Positions 17,020-28,083 of a DNA stretch of 64,000 nt are shown here, piece by piece. The notes beneath the pieces were generated by a model that was not told the origin of the DNA, did not search any database, and worked only from the letters and a program-made list of their open reading frames with translations. Each line of letters begins with the position of its first letter. Within the stretch, counting starts at the first letter, position 1. Source of the DNA: Eutreptiella sp. 'Long Island Sound 2002' (Eukaryota > Euglenozoa > Euglenophyceae > Eutreptiales > Eutreptiaceae); contig OZ038381.1 of the NCBI GenBank assembly GCA_964036045.1, forward strand, positions 121,337,843-121,401,842, given 5' to 3'. The translations under genes and the position numbers were made by a program.

Positions 17020-19550
17020 GCGAACAACAAGCACAAAAAGGCAAACTTTGCAATTCTTCCTGTCACATGTGTTGAATGAGACGGTGACACTATGTTACCA
17101 AGGTCAGGCACCTCAAAAAACCCCCATATAACCCAACTTGAAAAAAATGACCTGTTACCCCAAATTTGACCCTGTTACCGCCCTAGATAAAGGAATATAT
17201 GAGTAGCGTGGATCAAGCCCTACACACTGATACCTTCGGATTTAGCCAACTCATCGATGACGTCACTCGGTAAGAACGACCGTGAGCCACGCAGTATCTC
17301 CCACATCATTTGACCAAGCCTGAGTCTTCGACAAGTCACCCTACCACAGGCCGCCGATATTGGATATAAAGTAGCCCGGTGTCGCGATTTTAGGAAGTAC
17401 CGTTCAGAATTTTTTTTGCAACGAATTCGCCTTGGACGCACATATTGTAACAATGAAAATGCGTTCATTACAATTCAAGAAATTTTCGCGTGCGAACCCT
17501 TCATTTTGACTCCGTTGAGTTGTTGCGCCTTAATGTTTTGTTTCAGAGGCCTTTTTTGGTTGTGTTGCTGGAAGCAAGGCTCGTTGGGGCATAACTTCAT
17601 CTTTTTCGCAAAGGTTTGAGGTTGTGTTTTGCTTGTGAATTTGCACCAACCCTCACCCACACTATCCGCTTGGTGTGGCCAAATCCTGATAATATGTTCC
17701 CATATTGGCATATCTGTGATGTTGAGAGATTGAACAGCCCGAGGCATGCGGTCAGTGATTTGCTCCTGCCATGAGGAAGAGGAAATATTCTCGATCACAA
17801 AAGGAATAATACCTCTTCATTGTTCAACTTGTATGGTGATACACTGGTGTTCGGCTGCATGTTGTGCTTCTGGGATCAAAGAGTTGTCACTTGCGAAGTT
17901 ACAAGTGTCTAGGAGGAATTTGAGGCCCAACCATGCTTCTTTTTGGATCCAGCACCCTCAAAATAGGGGGGGGGGGGGCTTGGTGAAAGAACCAGTGCCT
18001 TCCCATCTCCCTCCGGAATGGGCAGCTCCTCAGCAGTGGGAGATTCGTGGGTCTTCGAAAAATTAGAATTTCTCCAACATACCAATGAATTAGCAAAAAG
18101 CGAGGGAAGCTTTTCGTGCCCCAGTGTTGCTCCCTAAGAGGAAAAAAAAATGCCTCTTAACGAGACGGTGATGTCACGTTATGAACGTAGCCATTGGTTC
18201 GCGCACTAGGATCTGCCTCTGCAACCGTAGTGTGATGATGTTTCGCCGAGTATGATTTTTCTTGTGCACAAGCGCATTCAATGCCATTGCACCCTTCACG
18301 CATCACGCAAAAGGTATGGCATCGCACTGTGTATTTACCTCCAGGGCTTCCCAGCATTTTTGGTGGTGAACCACCATGGACCGTTTACCATCGCTAATAG
18401 AACTGCCTTTGACGATGGGCTCAGTACCCTCCCCCATAGCAGTCCTTAAGGAACCGGGTTTTTCTTTGTTAAGGACGACCCCTAAGGACCGCCCCAAGAG
18501 CCCACCAACCGCCAACCGCTAGCATCCACCAACCACCAACCGCCAGCCAACCATCAATCACCAAGCAACAACCGCCGCCAACCAAAAGCCCCCTTGCGCC
18601 GGACTCTGCAGGTTTGCACCTTATACCCAGGTCCCACGGCTGAGTCCTTACTGTCATAGCCCAAGGGAGGCATCTTAGTCACACCATGACTCCCTTCCTT
18701 CAATGAGGACATGCCCTGCATTTCTATCTTTTTGCCGGTTTGCTATTTAATGCCATGCCTGCCATTCTGGAGCCCTTGCAAAGTCATCTCTCTATGTGAA
18801 TACTTAACTTCGCTCATTTGCTCGTTTCCTTTCACTTTGCATTCAATGGTCCAAGGACCCGCACGGCCGCTATGTTTGTGCTACTAACTCATGATCAGCT
18901 CGTGCAGGATGGCCCCAGGCAGATTGGAAACATTGCATTTCTGGAACTCATCAGTTGCCCCTCCTAATCCCACAAGGCTCAAAACAGCCCCCTTAAAGTT
19001 GCTACGCGTTCGTTCGGACCCAAATGTTGCGTCTCTATGGTTAAAGGGCTATTTTTGGGGCGCCTCTATAAGTGCATCTTCAGAGGCTGTGTGTGGTCAT
19101 TTTTGGATTTTTTTTGCACACCCTAGAGCCGATTTTTGCTCATTTTTGGATCTTTTTTTGTGCTCACCTGCCTACCTCCGAGTCAAAGTGTTGCATGGAA
19201 GCACCCTCCTTCCCTTGCAAACGGCATAAAAGTACAACAAAAGCATGGGGTGCTCACATGACAACCGCGTGATGAGCACCAAAAGGATTTTACCTGTTAC
19301 TCCTCACCATCATGGACACTGGGAGGGTGTTGTGACTGCCGCTCCTTGTCTGCCGCATTGGGGATCTTGGAAAGGAAATCAAAACTGCTTTCGCATTTCA
19401 AAGCGCGATGTTACACGATGGACCTGAATGCATATGTGTTACATACATGTAGTGAGATTAAGGTAAAGCGAAAACGAGCTGAGGGCAGGACATGCAAGGT
19501 TTTCCAAGCCATACATGTTTTGTGTGTTTCAGTTTCAGTTGTGTGTTTCA
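17020..19550. other. host intergenic DNA with C-rich tract, no supported gene
   Basis: Short ORFs only. A (CCAACCGCCA)-like imperfect repeat fills about 18495-18590, and a G13 run lies at 17968. At 17187-17199 GATAAAGGAATATAT resembles a transposon right end (CAAAGGAATAT), but no partner left end is seen. No RNA gene was recognised. Confidence 0.4.
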
Positions 19551-19635
19551 GCATAGTTGAGCGGTAAAACACTTGACTAACAACTCGACGACCTGAGTTC
19601 GATTCCCGAACAGGAGAGTTTGCCAGTCTTCGTAC
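19551..19635 (+). repeat. 85-bp tRNA-like repeat, copy 1
   Basis: Identical to 19873-19957 over 85 bp. It contains an A-box-like TAGTTGAGCGG and a B-box-like GAGTTCGATTCCC with tRNA-like spacing. The anticodon and T stems do not pair well, so it is not a good tRNA. It could be a tRNA-derived SINE head or tRNA pseudogene. It follows a TTTCAG, so it also begins where a splice acceptor could lie. Confidence 0.7.
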
Positions 19636-19872
19636 TGCAACTGTCGAATAGCCGCTTGTCCTCGCGGCGATTACAACGACAGCTTAATCCGAGGCACAGG
19701 AGCGAGCAAAGCCGCGACGACCAAGGGGGATGGTGCCCTACAATACACCACCGGACTGAGACAGAACAACGGACGACGAAGCGAGGAAGGGGATATCAAC
19801 ACACTGGGGGCAAGTGGCAGAGCCTAAGAGATTGGGTGGTGCCGCGCCAACAGCATGTGTTTTTATCCCTGG

Positions 19873-19957
19873 AGCATAGTTGAGCGGTAAAACACTTGAC
19901 TAACAACTCGACGACCTGAGTTCGATTCCCGAACAGGAGAGTTTGCCAGTCTTCGTA
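19873..19957 (+). repeat. 85-bp tRNA-like repeat, copy 2
   Basis: Exact second copy, starting 322 bp after the first. The flanking sequences differ except for the AG just before GCATAG. No poly(A) tail or target duplication is obvious around either copy. Confidence 0.7.
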
Positions 19958-20242
19958 ATGGCCGTGCGATCAGCTTTATCTTTGCCAGTGTGCCACTCTC
20001 ACTGACAACTTGTTTCACAAACAAAACAGTACTCTCAAATTTAAAATCAAAGGTCGAAAGAGGCCTGTACGTGGCCGTGGCTAAACCAACCGCCGCAAAT
20101 GGCAACTTGACAAGCTGCCATTCGCCATTTGTCGCGTGGTGATAGAATATTTACAAATGTACAAGCATGAGAACGAGAAAATGGCTCTCACTGAGTTGGA
20201 GTGGTCTACCTGAAAGCAATTTCGCCCGAATAACTACATTTC

Positions 20243-20614
20243 ATGATGGTGCATCAAAGGTCCGCAAGGTCATTCGCGAGTGACTTTCCCATCCCCACTT
20301 TTAAAACACAAAAGTTTTTTGGGAGTTCCCCCAATTTCTATGCTGCCCTCAAGTTTTTTGACTTGGTCATTCAATTTCTCCACGGCATCCAAGCACAAAA
20401 GGAGCTCTTCAACTCTTCGAATGCTCACAAACAAGAGTTGGTGAAGAAGCAAATCACGGAATTGGCCTGCCAAGTACAAATAAAATTTCTTGATGCACAG
20501 GAAGAGCTCGACAATTCGGTCCAACCCATGGACAACCAATGCAATGAATGGTATGCCACCATGATTGTACCGATGTGCACAAGTGCAAACTGGTACTGGA
20601 ACAATTCTTTTTGA
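20243..20614 (+). CDS. weak ORF
   Basis: 123 codons with a helical, Lys/Gln-rich middle (QAQKELFNSSNAHKQELVKKQITELACQ). No family is recognised and the termini do not look like those of a complete protein. It may be an exon of a decayed gene. The overlapping frame at 20548-21309 cannot also be right over the shared part. Confidence 0.2.
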   Translation: MMVHQRSARSFASDFPIPTFKTQKFFGSSPNFYAALKFFDLVIQFLHGIQAQKELFNSSNAHKQELVKKQITELACQVQIKFLDAQEELDNSVQPMDNQCNEWYATMIVPMCTSANWYWNNSF

Positions 20615-20639
20615 ATGGCACATATTGGAAATTGTCAAT

Positions 20640-21169
20640 GTTTGTCTGCTTTTTCCTGCTATGCTCCTGCCGCAATCTTTTTAGACAATGGTGGCCATGC
20701 GCATTACGCAATGGTAGGTTAAGTAACTACGAGTTGTGCCTGTTTCAGTTCACTTCACTTAATCAACTTGTTGTCCCATTGATCATGTCTGCCAGTGCAT
20801 TGCCCACTTCTACCTTACAGTGGCTTCCAAGTGGGAACGCATGGCGATTATTTTTGGATACACAGGTTCGGTGGCCATTGAAAAGGTGGTCACAAACACG
20901 GGCTTGCGCATGGATGTTTGAACTTTTGTGTGACAACTATTGTGCTCCTTTTGACATTTCGAGGGTCACCTTGTTGTGCACCCCTGTGTGGTTGAAACAT
21001 TACCCGTATGATGCTTTACCACCATGCTATCAATGGTTGCATTTGCCAAGGATTGGGATTTTTGTTGTGAAGCGTCATAGGTCCCACTACCTTGTGCCCT
21101 TGAAACATAGGGTTCGCATTATGGAGGTATTCGCAATATTAAGGTGGCATTTCGCTGCCCTTGGAGCTT
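20640..21169 (+). CDS. possible exon, unknown protein
   Basis: Part of a longer frame (20548-21309) whose middle reads like protein: WLPSGNAWRLFLDTQVRWPLKRW, CAWMFELLCDNYCAPFD, LKHYPYDALPPCYQWLHLPRIGIFVVKRHR. Its last 45 codons are translated from a dispersed G-rich repeat and are unlikely to be coding. No family is recognised. It might be a fragment of a mobile-element protein. Confidence 0.3.
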
Positions 21170-21490
21170 ACCCAGCCACGGAGGGGGGGGGGGGGGGGCT
21201 TGGGCCGTGCCGTGCCACGGTGCCGCCACATAGGGTGTGTCGTGTCACACGGGGCCGCCGCTGTGTCGTGTTGTGTTGTGTTGTCTTGTGCTATGCTACA
21301 GAACCATGATGTTGGCTAGCGTGTTGCAATTTGCATGAATTTGTTTTGTGTTTTGTGGAGGCGTGCTTGTGCTTTATTGTGCTTGTGCACCTGTCTGGTG
21401 TCACCTATGTCCCTTGTACCACCATGACATGAGGGGGCGGGGGGGCGATGGCACGTGGCACTTGCCGTGACATGGGTAAGCTCCCTTCCA
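21170..21490 (+). repeat. dispersed G-rich repeat, copy 1
   Basis: The stretch from GCTTACCCAGCCACGGAGGG through CTTGGGCCGTGCCGTGCCAC and GTGTCGTGTCACACGGGGCC to GACATGGGTAAGCTCC is repeated at 40199-40445 with small differences. Both copies end in a donor-like GGTAAGCTCC. Function unknown. It may be an element end or an intron-bearing exon. Confidence 0.7.
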
Positions 21491-21586
21491 TGGGGGTGGG
21501 TAATCTCGTGTTTTGAGCTTGCTCAAGGCGCTAGTTTAACTTAATACCTCTTCATTAGGCATTTCTCCGTTTGTTTCATTCCTGTC

Positions 21587-21885
21587 ATGTCCAGTCTACA
21601 CGAGAGAAACACTATGATAGAAGATACCGTTTTGATATCCGACGACTCGGTGATGGAATCGGACAGGGCAAAGGAGTTAGCCGGATTAAAATTGATGTTG
21701 GGTAAACAAGATGCCAAGATGGAAAAATTGCGTCCTCAATTGGCGGCTACGGAGATCAAGAAAAGAAAGGAGGACGATATGCCAACGCGTCTTCCAAACT
21801 TAATTGTTGTCCCTGCTGCCCACCTACGTTGGAAGGTTGGTTCGGATTCGGTACGGCGGCGGCATACGTCTTCAAATGTTCCGAC
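21587..21885 (+). CDS. ORF truncated by transposon insertion (strand uncertain)
   Basis: The plus strand starts MSSLHERNTMIEDTVLIS with a charged helical stretch (DRAKELAGLKLMLGKQDAK) and runs into element A. On the minus strand the same DNA reads LKTYAAAVPNPNQPSNVG and LSLEDALAYRPPFFS before a stop at 21756-21758. That frame joins in phase to a minus-strand frame at 39120-39205 when element A and one ATAT are removed. One of the two is likely a host gene interrupted by the insertion. I favour the minus strand. Confidence 0.4.
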
Positions 21886-21889
21886 ATAT
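21886..21889. repeat. ATAT target duplication, left side of element A
   Basis: ATAT directly before TCCTTTGGCTACC. The partner is at 39120-39123. Confidence 0.75.
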
Positions 21890-22070
21890 TCCTTTGGCTA
21901 CCACCCGGGATGTTCCCCGACGTCACCGGTCACCTCCTGTGCTTTTGTTGGGTAGGGGGGTTTTTGAGGGCGCTGGATCTGCTGAGAATGGTGGTTTGGT
22001 CCAAAAATTGTGTTTTGAATGTGAAACTAAAAATGTTCCCACATTTTGGTAAAATGTTACCCAACATGTT

Positions 22071-22124
22071 CCCCAACATGCCTGACGACGTTCTGCGACG
22101 TCCTCGTCGTCAGGCATGCTGGGG
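22071..22124. repeat. long hairpin near the left end of element A
   Basis: CCCCAACATGCCTGACGACG (22071-22090) and CGTCGTCAGGCATGCTGGGG (22105-22124) are inverted copies with one mismatch in 20, around a 14-nt loop. It lies between the terminal repeat and the companion gene. It is a candidate transposase-binding or regulatory structure. Confidence 0.75.
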
Positions 22125-22190
22125 AACATTACTTTGTTACCGGGTACAATATGCGGGTACATGTGTTCCCCGGTACACATTTTGTCATTT
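22125..22190. repeat. element-A repeat unit, 5' copy (also the empty-site sequence for E2)
   Basis: The sequence TTGTTACCGGGTACAATATG followed by CGGGTACATGTGTTCCCCGG is one unit of the repeat that fills A's introns and tail. It is identical to the two flanks of E2 joined through a single ATAT. Confidence 0.85.
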
Positions 22191-22292
22191 TTCCTCTTGT
22201 CCTGTTTGTTCATTCCCGCATTTGTGCAACTCAGAGGTGCCTTGTGCACCTGGGTTGCCCTCCCTTCTCCTAGGCACCCTGTTTCTTGCACC

Positions 22293-25200
22293 ATGCCATG
22301 CCTCCCCCCGGACTACAACCCCAAGGAGCACGCCTTGGAGGTGGTGGAGGCGGCGAAGTTGAAGGTGGGGAAGCCCCTGCTGGTGCAGAAGAGGCAGAGC
22401 CGCGGGGGCGTTCACTTTGGCACCATCAGCAAGGTATCTTTGTTCATTGCACTCCTCGTGTTAGGTTTGCATTTTTCCCTCCACGCATTTCTTTTTCCTC
22501 TTCTCCTCTTTGCAGTTAACAACGAGGGAGATCATCCTCATCGACGCCGTCAGCTACAATGCCTCGCAAGCTAAACCAACAAATGTCAGGTTGTCCTTTC
22601 GTATTCCTTGTTACTTTCCCACGTTTGTGTTTCCGACATGTATCCCGTTGACCCCGTTTTCCTGCCTTCCCCCTTTCGTCGTCGGACGTTTCCTTGTGTA
22701 GGCGAGTTGGGCTCCACCACTGCCGCCGAGAGCGTGTCGTCTCGCTTTGGCGCCTTGTCGACCTCAAGCCCCAAAAGAAGAAGAAGAAGAAGAAGGGGGA
22801 CTCCAGCAGTGAGGATGAGTCCTCCTCATCGTCATCATCCTCTTCCGCTTCTTCTTCTTCAGCCTCCTCCAGGTATGCCCGCCTTCCTATGGATAGTCTC
22901 ACTTTGTTTCACATTGTTCCTCGACCCCTATCCTTTCGTTGTTCGGCGATGAGAATGAGGAAGAAGAGAAGGAGGACGGGGAGTCGTCAAACAGTGTGGA
23001 GGAGGTCAAGAGCGAGGAAGAGGAGGACGTCAAGGGAAAGGGAAAGGGAAAGAGTGCAAAGAAGGGGAAGGTGGCCCCCAAGGAGGAAAAGGAAGCAACG
23101 AAAATGGAAACAGAATTCAAGGCAGAGGGGAGTCTAAGTGCACAGCGGTACGACAAAGGAAAAGAAAAAGAGGAAAAGGAAACAACGAAAAAGAAGAGGC
23201 ACAGGAAGGACAAAGCAGAAGAGGAGGCCGAAAAGGAAGAGAAGCCCAGAAAGAAGAGGAAGGGCAGAGAAGAAGAGGGAGAGGAGCAGCTCAAGACGAA
23301 GGGCAAGGCGATTCCGGTCAATAAGTTATGCCGGTTCGCAAACGTCGAACCCTCTAAGACAGGGGGTGCCAGGAGTGTGCCGGTAGGGGGCACCCGCCAG
23401 GAGAGGACGGTCGCCAGCGCGGGCCACGCCCACAGGATCGAGAAGTTCACCAACAAGCTCGGGGACCTCATCGGCATCAAACCAGCCCAAGTCAAGCAGC
23501 ACTATCGTGTTTGCCTAGACACGGGCAGCCGGTCGAACAAGGGACACCGGCGTTCCCTGCTGTCGGCCTGTCTCATCACGACCTGAGGCTGAGGCAGATG
23601 TGCTGGACAGGGCCTGCGGCGTGCGCGGAGAATACAGGTTCGGGCGCAAGAAGGCCAGCGAGATCGTTGAGTCGGAGGAGGACTGCCCACGGTCGGGGGC
23701 ATTCATGTACGCAGGTGTGCGTGTTGGGAACGCTGGGAATGTCGGGGAACAAATATGTTAGCGGGTACATTTAGCGGGTACACGTGTACCCGACGCTAAG
23801 AACGTCGAGAACAAATATGTTACCGGGTACATTTCGCGGGTACACGTGTACCAGACGCTAAGAACGTCGGGGAACAAATTTGTTACCGGGTACAATACGT
23901 GGGTACACATTTGTTACCGGGTACATTTAGCGGGTACACTTGTACCCGGCGCAGAGAACGTCGGGTAACAATTTTGTTAGCGGGTACAATGTGCGGGTAC
24001 ACGTGTTCCCTCTTGTTTTCGTTTTTTTTCTGTCTGCAGTGGAGTTCCTGAAGCAAGTGGCAGTGTGCCCAGGGTGCGGGGGGACCGAGGACTTGGAGGA
24101 GGACCTCAACGTCGATGACGACGAGCAGCATGGGAGCCCCGAGTCCTCCGTCCACAGCCCCCCGGGTTTGACCGCGCAGACCCTCCGTCGCCACGAGCGG
24201 CAGCAACAGCAGCACCAGCAGCCGCAGCAGCACCACCACCACCAGCATCAACACCACCAACAGCCCCTGGTCCCACCCGACAGACGCCGCAGGAAAGTGG
24301 GAAGCGTGGCCAGTGGCATGAGTGGGCGCAGCGACAAAAGCGCGATGTTCGGGTACGAGATGGCAGACATGTGCGAGCTGGCCATCGAGGACTTGGTGGC
24401 ATTGCGGACAAAGTGCGGGCGGTGGCTGAAGCACATCGAGTTGGAGATCGAGGAGCGGCGGCAGGAGCAACAGGAGGTGGCGGAGAGGGAGGAGGCGGAG
24501 GCAAGAGCGGAGGCAGCACGCCGCGGGAGGCTGAGGGCAGAAGCGGAACACCCCCAGGACCCCCAGGCTCCCTAGTATGACCCCAGTATGCCCCCCGAGG
24601 ACGGGGACTGGAGCGGAGACCCCGCGGCCCACCCCACACCCGACGCCATTCCCGAGCCCAAGACAGAGGACATCCAGCAGGCCATGGAGGACGACACCGC
24701 CAAGCATGAAGTCGTGCGGATGTGTCCGAACTGTCGGATGGAGTGGGATGTGGAGTCAGCGCCGCAGCTGTGCACCGAGTGCCCGAATGTTGAGCTCATC
24801 ACCATGGAGTGGCTGCCCGGGTCTGACCATAACGTTACGGGCTTTGGCCCACGGCAAGTATGTGTCCCGGTGCCGTTGCCGCTGCCTTTAGCTATTCCTT
24901 TTCACAATCATGTGTATGTGTGTTTCCAGAGGCACAGTGCAAAAGCTGAGTTAGAAGCAGATGCAGAAGCAACAGAGGCAAAAGAGGCTGAGGACGAACA
25001 GACGGTATGTGGCCGGGTCGCTGCTGTTTGCCCGGTTGTTCTGATGCAAAATTCGTGTCTCTGTGTTTCCAGGGCCACGCCCACGAAGGAGAAGCAGAAG
25101 CAACAGAGGCAAAAGAGGCTGAGGACGAACAGATGGTATGTGGCCGGGTCGCTGCTGTTCGCCCCGGTTGTTTTGATGCAAAATTCTGTGCGTCTATGTT

Positions 25201-25984
25201 TCCAGGGCCATGCCCCAGAAGGAGCTGAAGGTGAAGTCCAGGGTGCTGCAATGGACGACGAGCAGAAAGTATGTGTCATGGTGACATGGTCACCACTGTG
25301 GGTTGTTTTGGCTGTTGCACTATTGCACTATTGTGTTTGTGTGTCTTTTCAGGGGCACGCGGCAGACGGAGCTGCAGCCGAGGCAGGCGCAGAGGCAGAC
25401 CGAGAGCAAGAAAACAAGGAGGAAGCAGAAACGGATCCTAAAAGCAAAGAGAAGGCACAGGTAGGTCCAACTTCTTGTGTGTGCAGGAAAAGGGGTACAC
25501 ATGTACCCCCGAATTGTACCCGCTGTACCCCAACGTTCTAAACGTTCTGAACGTCGCTGTTGTCCGGGTACACGTGTACCCGGACAATGTACCCGGTGTT
25601 CCCCGACGTTCTGAATGTCGCTATCGTCCGGGTACACGTGTACCCGGATAATGTACCCGGTAACAAATAGTGTTCCCCGACGTCGCTGTCGTCCGGGTAC
25701 ACGTGTACCCTGATACTGCACCCGGTAACAAAATAGTGTTCCCCGACGTTCTAAACGTCGTTGCTGTTCGGGTACACGTGTACCCACGTGATGTACCCAG
25801 TAACATCTGATGTTCCCCGACGTTTCTGCAGGCTGCAAAGAAGGAGAAGAAGGAGAAGCGGGAGGCGGCCTTCCTGGCCCGCCAAGCGGCTCTGCTGGCC
25901 GCAGTTCAAGGGTCACGGCAAGAAACCCCGCCCGCGAAGGGACCCCCGCTGCTGACGCAGCCCGAGAAGACCGATGAGGCGTGA
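22293..25984 (+). CDS. element A companion protein gene (multi-exon, disrupted)
   Basis: Exons with good GT-AG borders and matching phase: 22293-22433, 22516-22589, 22702-22872, then about 22950-23714, 24040-24857, 24930-25004, 25073-25135, 25206-25268, 25353-25460 and 25832-25984. The product is Lys/Glu/Ser-rich. Around 23400-23590 it has IEKFTNKLGDLIG...KQHYRVCLDT, and at 24040 EFLKQVAVCPGCGG, matching E1-E3 companions at HYRVCL and ILKGISVCTVC. Breaks: a frame change near 23583 and an in-frame TAG at 24573-24575, after which coding-like sequence continues (MPPEDGDWSGDPA, a CPNC...CTEC pair). It is a diverged homologue of the E1-E3 companions. Function unknown. Probably nuclear, given the basic/acidic low complexity and the transposase partner. 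Confidence 0.6.
23725..24010. repeat. element-A repeats inside a companion-gene intron
   Basis: The intron 23715-24039 carries at least four units of the type GTTACCGGGTACATTTCGCG / GGGTACACGTGTACCCGACG / CTAAGAACGTCGGGGAACAA. They run almost to the splice acceptor TTTCTGTCTGCAG. The core is the palindrome GGGTACACGTGTACCC. Confidence 0.85.
24930..25268 (+). repeat. tandemly duplicated mini-exons with their introns
   Basis: Three exons of 75, 63 and 63 bp carry near-identical EAEATEAKEAEDEQ-type peptides or begin GHA. The introns between them (68 and 70 bp, starting GTATGTGGCCGGGTCGCTGC and ending TGTTTCCAG) are also near-identical. An exon-intron unit was therefore duplicated in tandem, preserving splicing and phase. 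Confidence 0.85.
25490..25830. repeat. element-A repeat array in the last intron
   Basis: About five units of roughly 80 bp inside intron 25461-25831, each with GTTCCCCGACGTTCTGAACG, TCCGGGTACACGTGTACCCG and a TGTACCCGGTAACAAATAGT-type stretch. The last unit ends at the splice acceptor (GTTCCCCGACGTTTCTGCAG). Confidence 0.9.
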
Positions 25985-26275
25985 GGGTGGAAGTGGACTT
26001 ATGCGTGTGTGTGTGTGTGTGTGCAGTGCGCGCGCGATCCGCGTAGACAGCGCGTTTGTGCTGTGCGTGAATAGGTTGGCAAAGTAGTGCGCACAATTTG
26101 CACAACAAGCAGTGCGCACGGACCGGGTGCCTAACCGTGACCCCTGAATGGCATTATTTACTCAGTTTATTCACTCTTCTTTGGACTGACCGCACAATGT
26201 TTGGTGGAAAAAAATGAACCAACCGATCACTTCGTGCAAAGCGTGCCAGGGCAGGTAGGGACTGAGACGGAAGAT

Positions 26276-26386
26276 GCAGGTCCGCACGTTCACAGGTCAG
26301 TGCTTGGAACAACTATGCAGGTCCGCAGGTTCACAGGTCAATGCTTGGAACAACTATGCAGGTCCGCAGGTTCACAGGTCAATGCT
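26276..26386 (+). repeat. 41-bp tandem repeat, 2.7 copies
   Basis: Unit starting GCAGGTCCGCAGGTTCACAG at 26276, 26317 and 26358 (third copy partial). It lies between the companion gene and the transposase of element A. Each unit has a CAG-GT that could act as a cryptic splice site. Function unknown. Confidence 0.85.
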
Positions 26387-26409
26387 CCCCACCGAACCAA
26401 GATTGCTAT

Positions 26410-27773
26410 TCTTTTGCCACTAGGAAAGGATGCGATGGAAACGTGGCCCCCTCCGTGCAAGGAAGTGTATCACCCAAATCGGTGCGGGTGAACCTAGGCG
26501 TGGCCAATGCGTCCTTGAAGGAGCGCGTAGCCCCCTAGAGGTCTGGGAATACATGACCGACCCCGTTCTCCACCTGATGGAAAAGGCACTCATCAAAAAG
26601 GGCAAATAGCACCTCACCGGATACGTGCCGAACTACTTTTGCATGCGGCTGGCTCTGGGGTTGGTTAATCCCACCCGGATTGATGACATCTGGGACCCCG
26701 ACGCCGCTGCCTACAACCCCCGTCTTAGTCGGTTGCTGTCGCGCCGCAAGTTCTGGGAACTACACCGCTACGCGCGACCCAACGTGGTCGAACTAGTGGC
26801 CAAATGCAGCAAACACTGGGCTGCAGCATGGATCGTGGGGGCTTTTCTGGCTGGTGACGAGGCCATAGCCCCCCACAAGGGGAAGGGGCCAATGAGGATG
26901 TACATCCCTCGCAAACCCCATGCGACGGGGATAAAGTTGTACGTCTTGGCCGACGCCACGGAGCCCTATGTACTAGACATGTACATCTACAAGGGCAAGT
27001 GCAGGCTGCGGGGTGCCCGCCGGTACAAGTGCGATGCTCGTTTCACGGCAAGCGAAATTACAAATTACTGGGCTGACCAATTGCCGCGGGACACAACACT
27101 AGTGTGCGATAGCTTCTTCGGGAGCCACAAAACGGCGGATAGCCTAGCAAGCCGGGAGATACCATTTCTCTTTTTGGTACCCAAAAATACTAAAGGCGTG
27201 CCGGCAGCGGGACAAGGACTTAAGGAGGGAGCATATCGTGTGGGCCACACGAAGGCTGGGTACTCCTTGTATGCATTCAAAAGCCCAAAGGTGGGTAGCA
27301 AGGCGGGCAAGGTGGTGCCAATGCTCACGAACTGCGAGGTGGTTGGACACTTCACCACCCATAAGCGTGGTTCTGAACTACCAACGGTAGTGCAAGTGTA
27401 CCGTCAAGCATCAAATGGTGTGGACGTTTGCAGCCAGCTGGCACTAAAGCTGCGCGAGACCAATCGCATGCGCACATGGAGTGCCGCAGTGCGCGCCCTG
27501 GTCATGCGCTATGCCGCGGTGAACGCCTACACGGCTTCCAATGTGCTGGGCGTGCGCCAACCCAGCCTGACACTTGGTGAGTTTCAATGGCTCACCATCA
27601 AGGCCGTGTTTCCGGACATTGAGCGGCCAATCGGAGGCCTGGTGCATGTGCCGGTGCAGTGCGACAAGGTGCGCATGCGGTGCAAACAGTGCGGCGGCGA
27701 GACAAACTGGATGTGCAGTGGGTGCGGCGACCCTCTCCACGTGAAGTGCTTCGGCGTTTACCACAACGTGTAG
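26410..27773 (+). pseudogene. PiggyBac-like transposase of element A (in-frame TAG)
   Basis: DDD transposase (DDE_Tnp_1_7 family) that would excise and insert the element. The frame from about 26410 reads into EVWEYMTDPVLHLMEKAL, matching the E2 transposase (DEVWDHMLAPIEELQRASL), meets TAG at 26607-26609, then continues without a break to 27773. The first ATG after the TAG is 26640. The catalytic aspartates are visible: GDEAIAPHKG, VCDSFFGSH and SNGVDVCSQL. A C-terminal Cys-rich finger (CKQCGGETNWMCSGCG...CFGVYHN) is as usual in PiggyBac. The acidic tail of E2 is absent. The domain is otherwise complete, so the only visible lesion is the TAG. It is diverged from the E2 copy, consistent with a separate subfamily. 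Confidence 0.85.
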
Positions 27774-27939
27774 CCGCGGACATGCAGGTTAGTGGTCATA
27801 GGCCGTTGGGGGAAGTACCCGGTCGGGAAGCTCCCACTAACGTTGGCCCCTGCAAGAGCTAACGACCCCTGTTGCTGCCACCCCTCGAAGGCTCTGGCTG
27901 GGGATGGAACCGCAACACCATGGTATGTCGACAACAAAT

Positions 27940-28083
27940 GGGTACATGGGAACATGTGTTACCGCTTTTTGTACCCCGGTACACGGTTTTGTTCCCCACA
28001 TGTTCTGACAATGTTCTAAACGTTCCGTTATGCGGGTACACATGTACCCGCATATTGTACCCGGTAACAAATAGTGTTCCCAC
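27940..28083. repeat. element-A 3' tail repeats (first part, before E1)
   Basis: GGTACACGG, ATGCGGGTACACATGTACCC and TTGTACCCGGTAACAAATAG. The tail continues after E1 (32716-32785) and after E2 (38987-39106), showing that both inserted into this tail. The stretch from 27774 to 27940 holds no recognised feature. Confidence 0.8.

Noticed and set aside
17187-17199. right end of another PiggyBac-like element (GATAAAGGAATATAT)
   Set aside because: Only part of the terminal motif, no subterminal block, no partner left end in the window.
19551-19635. functional tRNA gene (Val-AAC-like loop)
   Set aside because: Anticodon, D and T stems have too many mismatches; only the promoter boxes look right.
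21886-21889. TTAA target site expected for PiggyBac
   Set aside because: No TTAA abuts any of the eight ends; all eight have ATAT.
24106-24707. minus-strand ORFs over the companion gene (also 22899-23495, 30531-30965, 34063-34704, 35260-35596)
   Set aside because: Shadows of Glu/Lys/Gln-rich plus-strand exons; they give Leu/Ser/Pro-rich low-complexity peptides and ignore the conserved splice sites.
25490-25830. CRISPR-like array of ~80-bp units
   Set aside because: Lies inside a eukaryotic intron, has no unique spacers or cas genes, and the units are whole-length similar; it is an element-specific tandem repeat.
27774-28083. right end of element A directly after its transposase
   Set aside because: No CAAAGGA terminus here; the matching inverted end with GGTAGCC is at 39107-39119, beyond the two nested elements.
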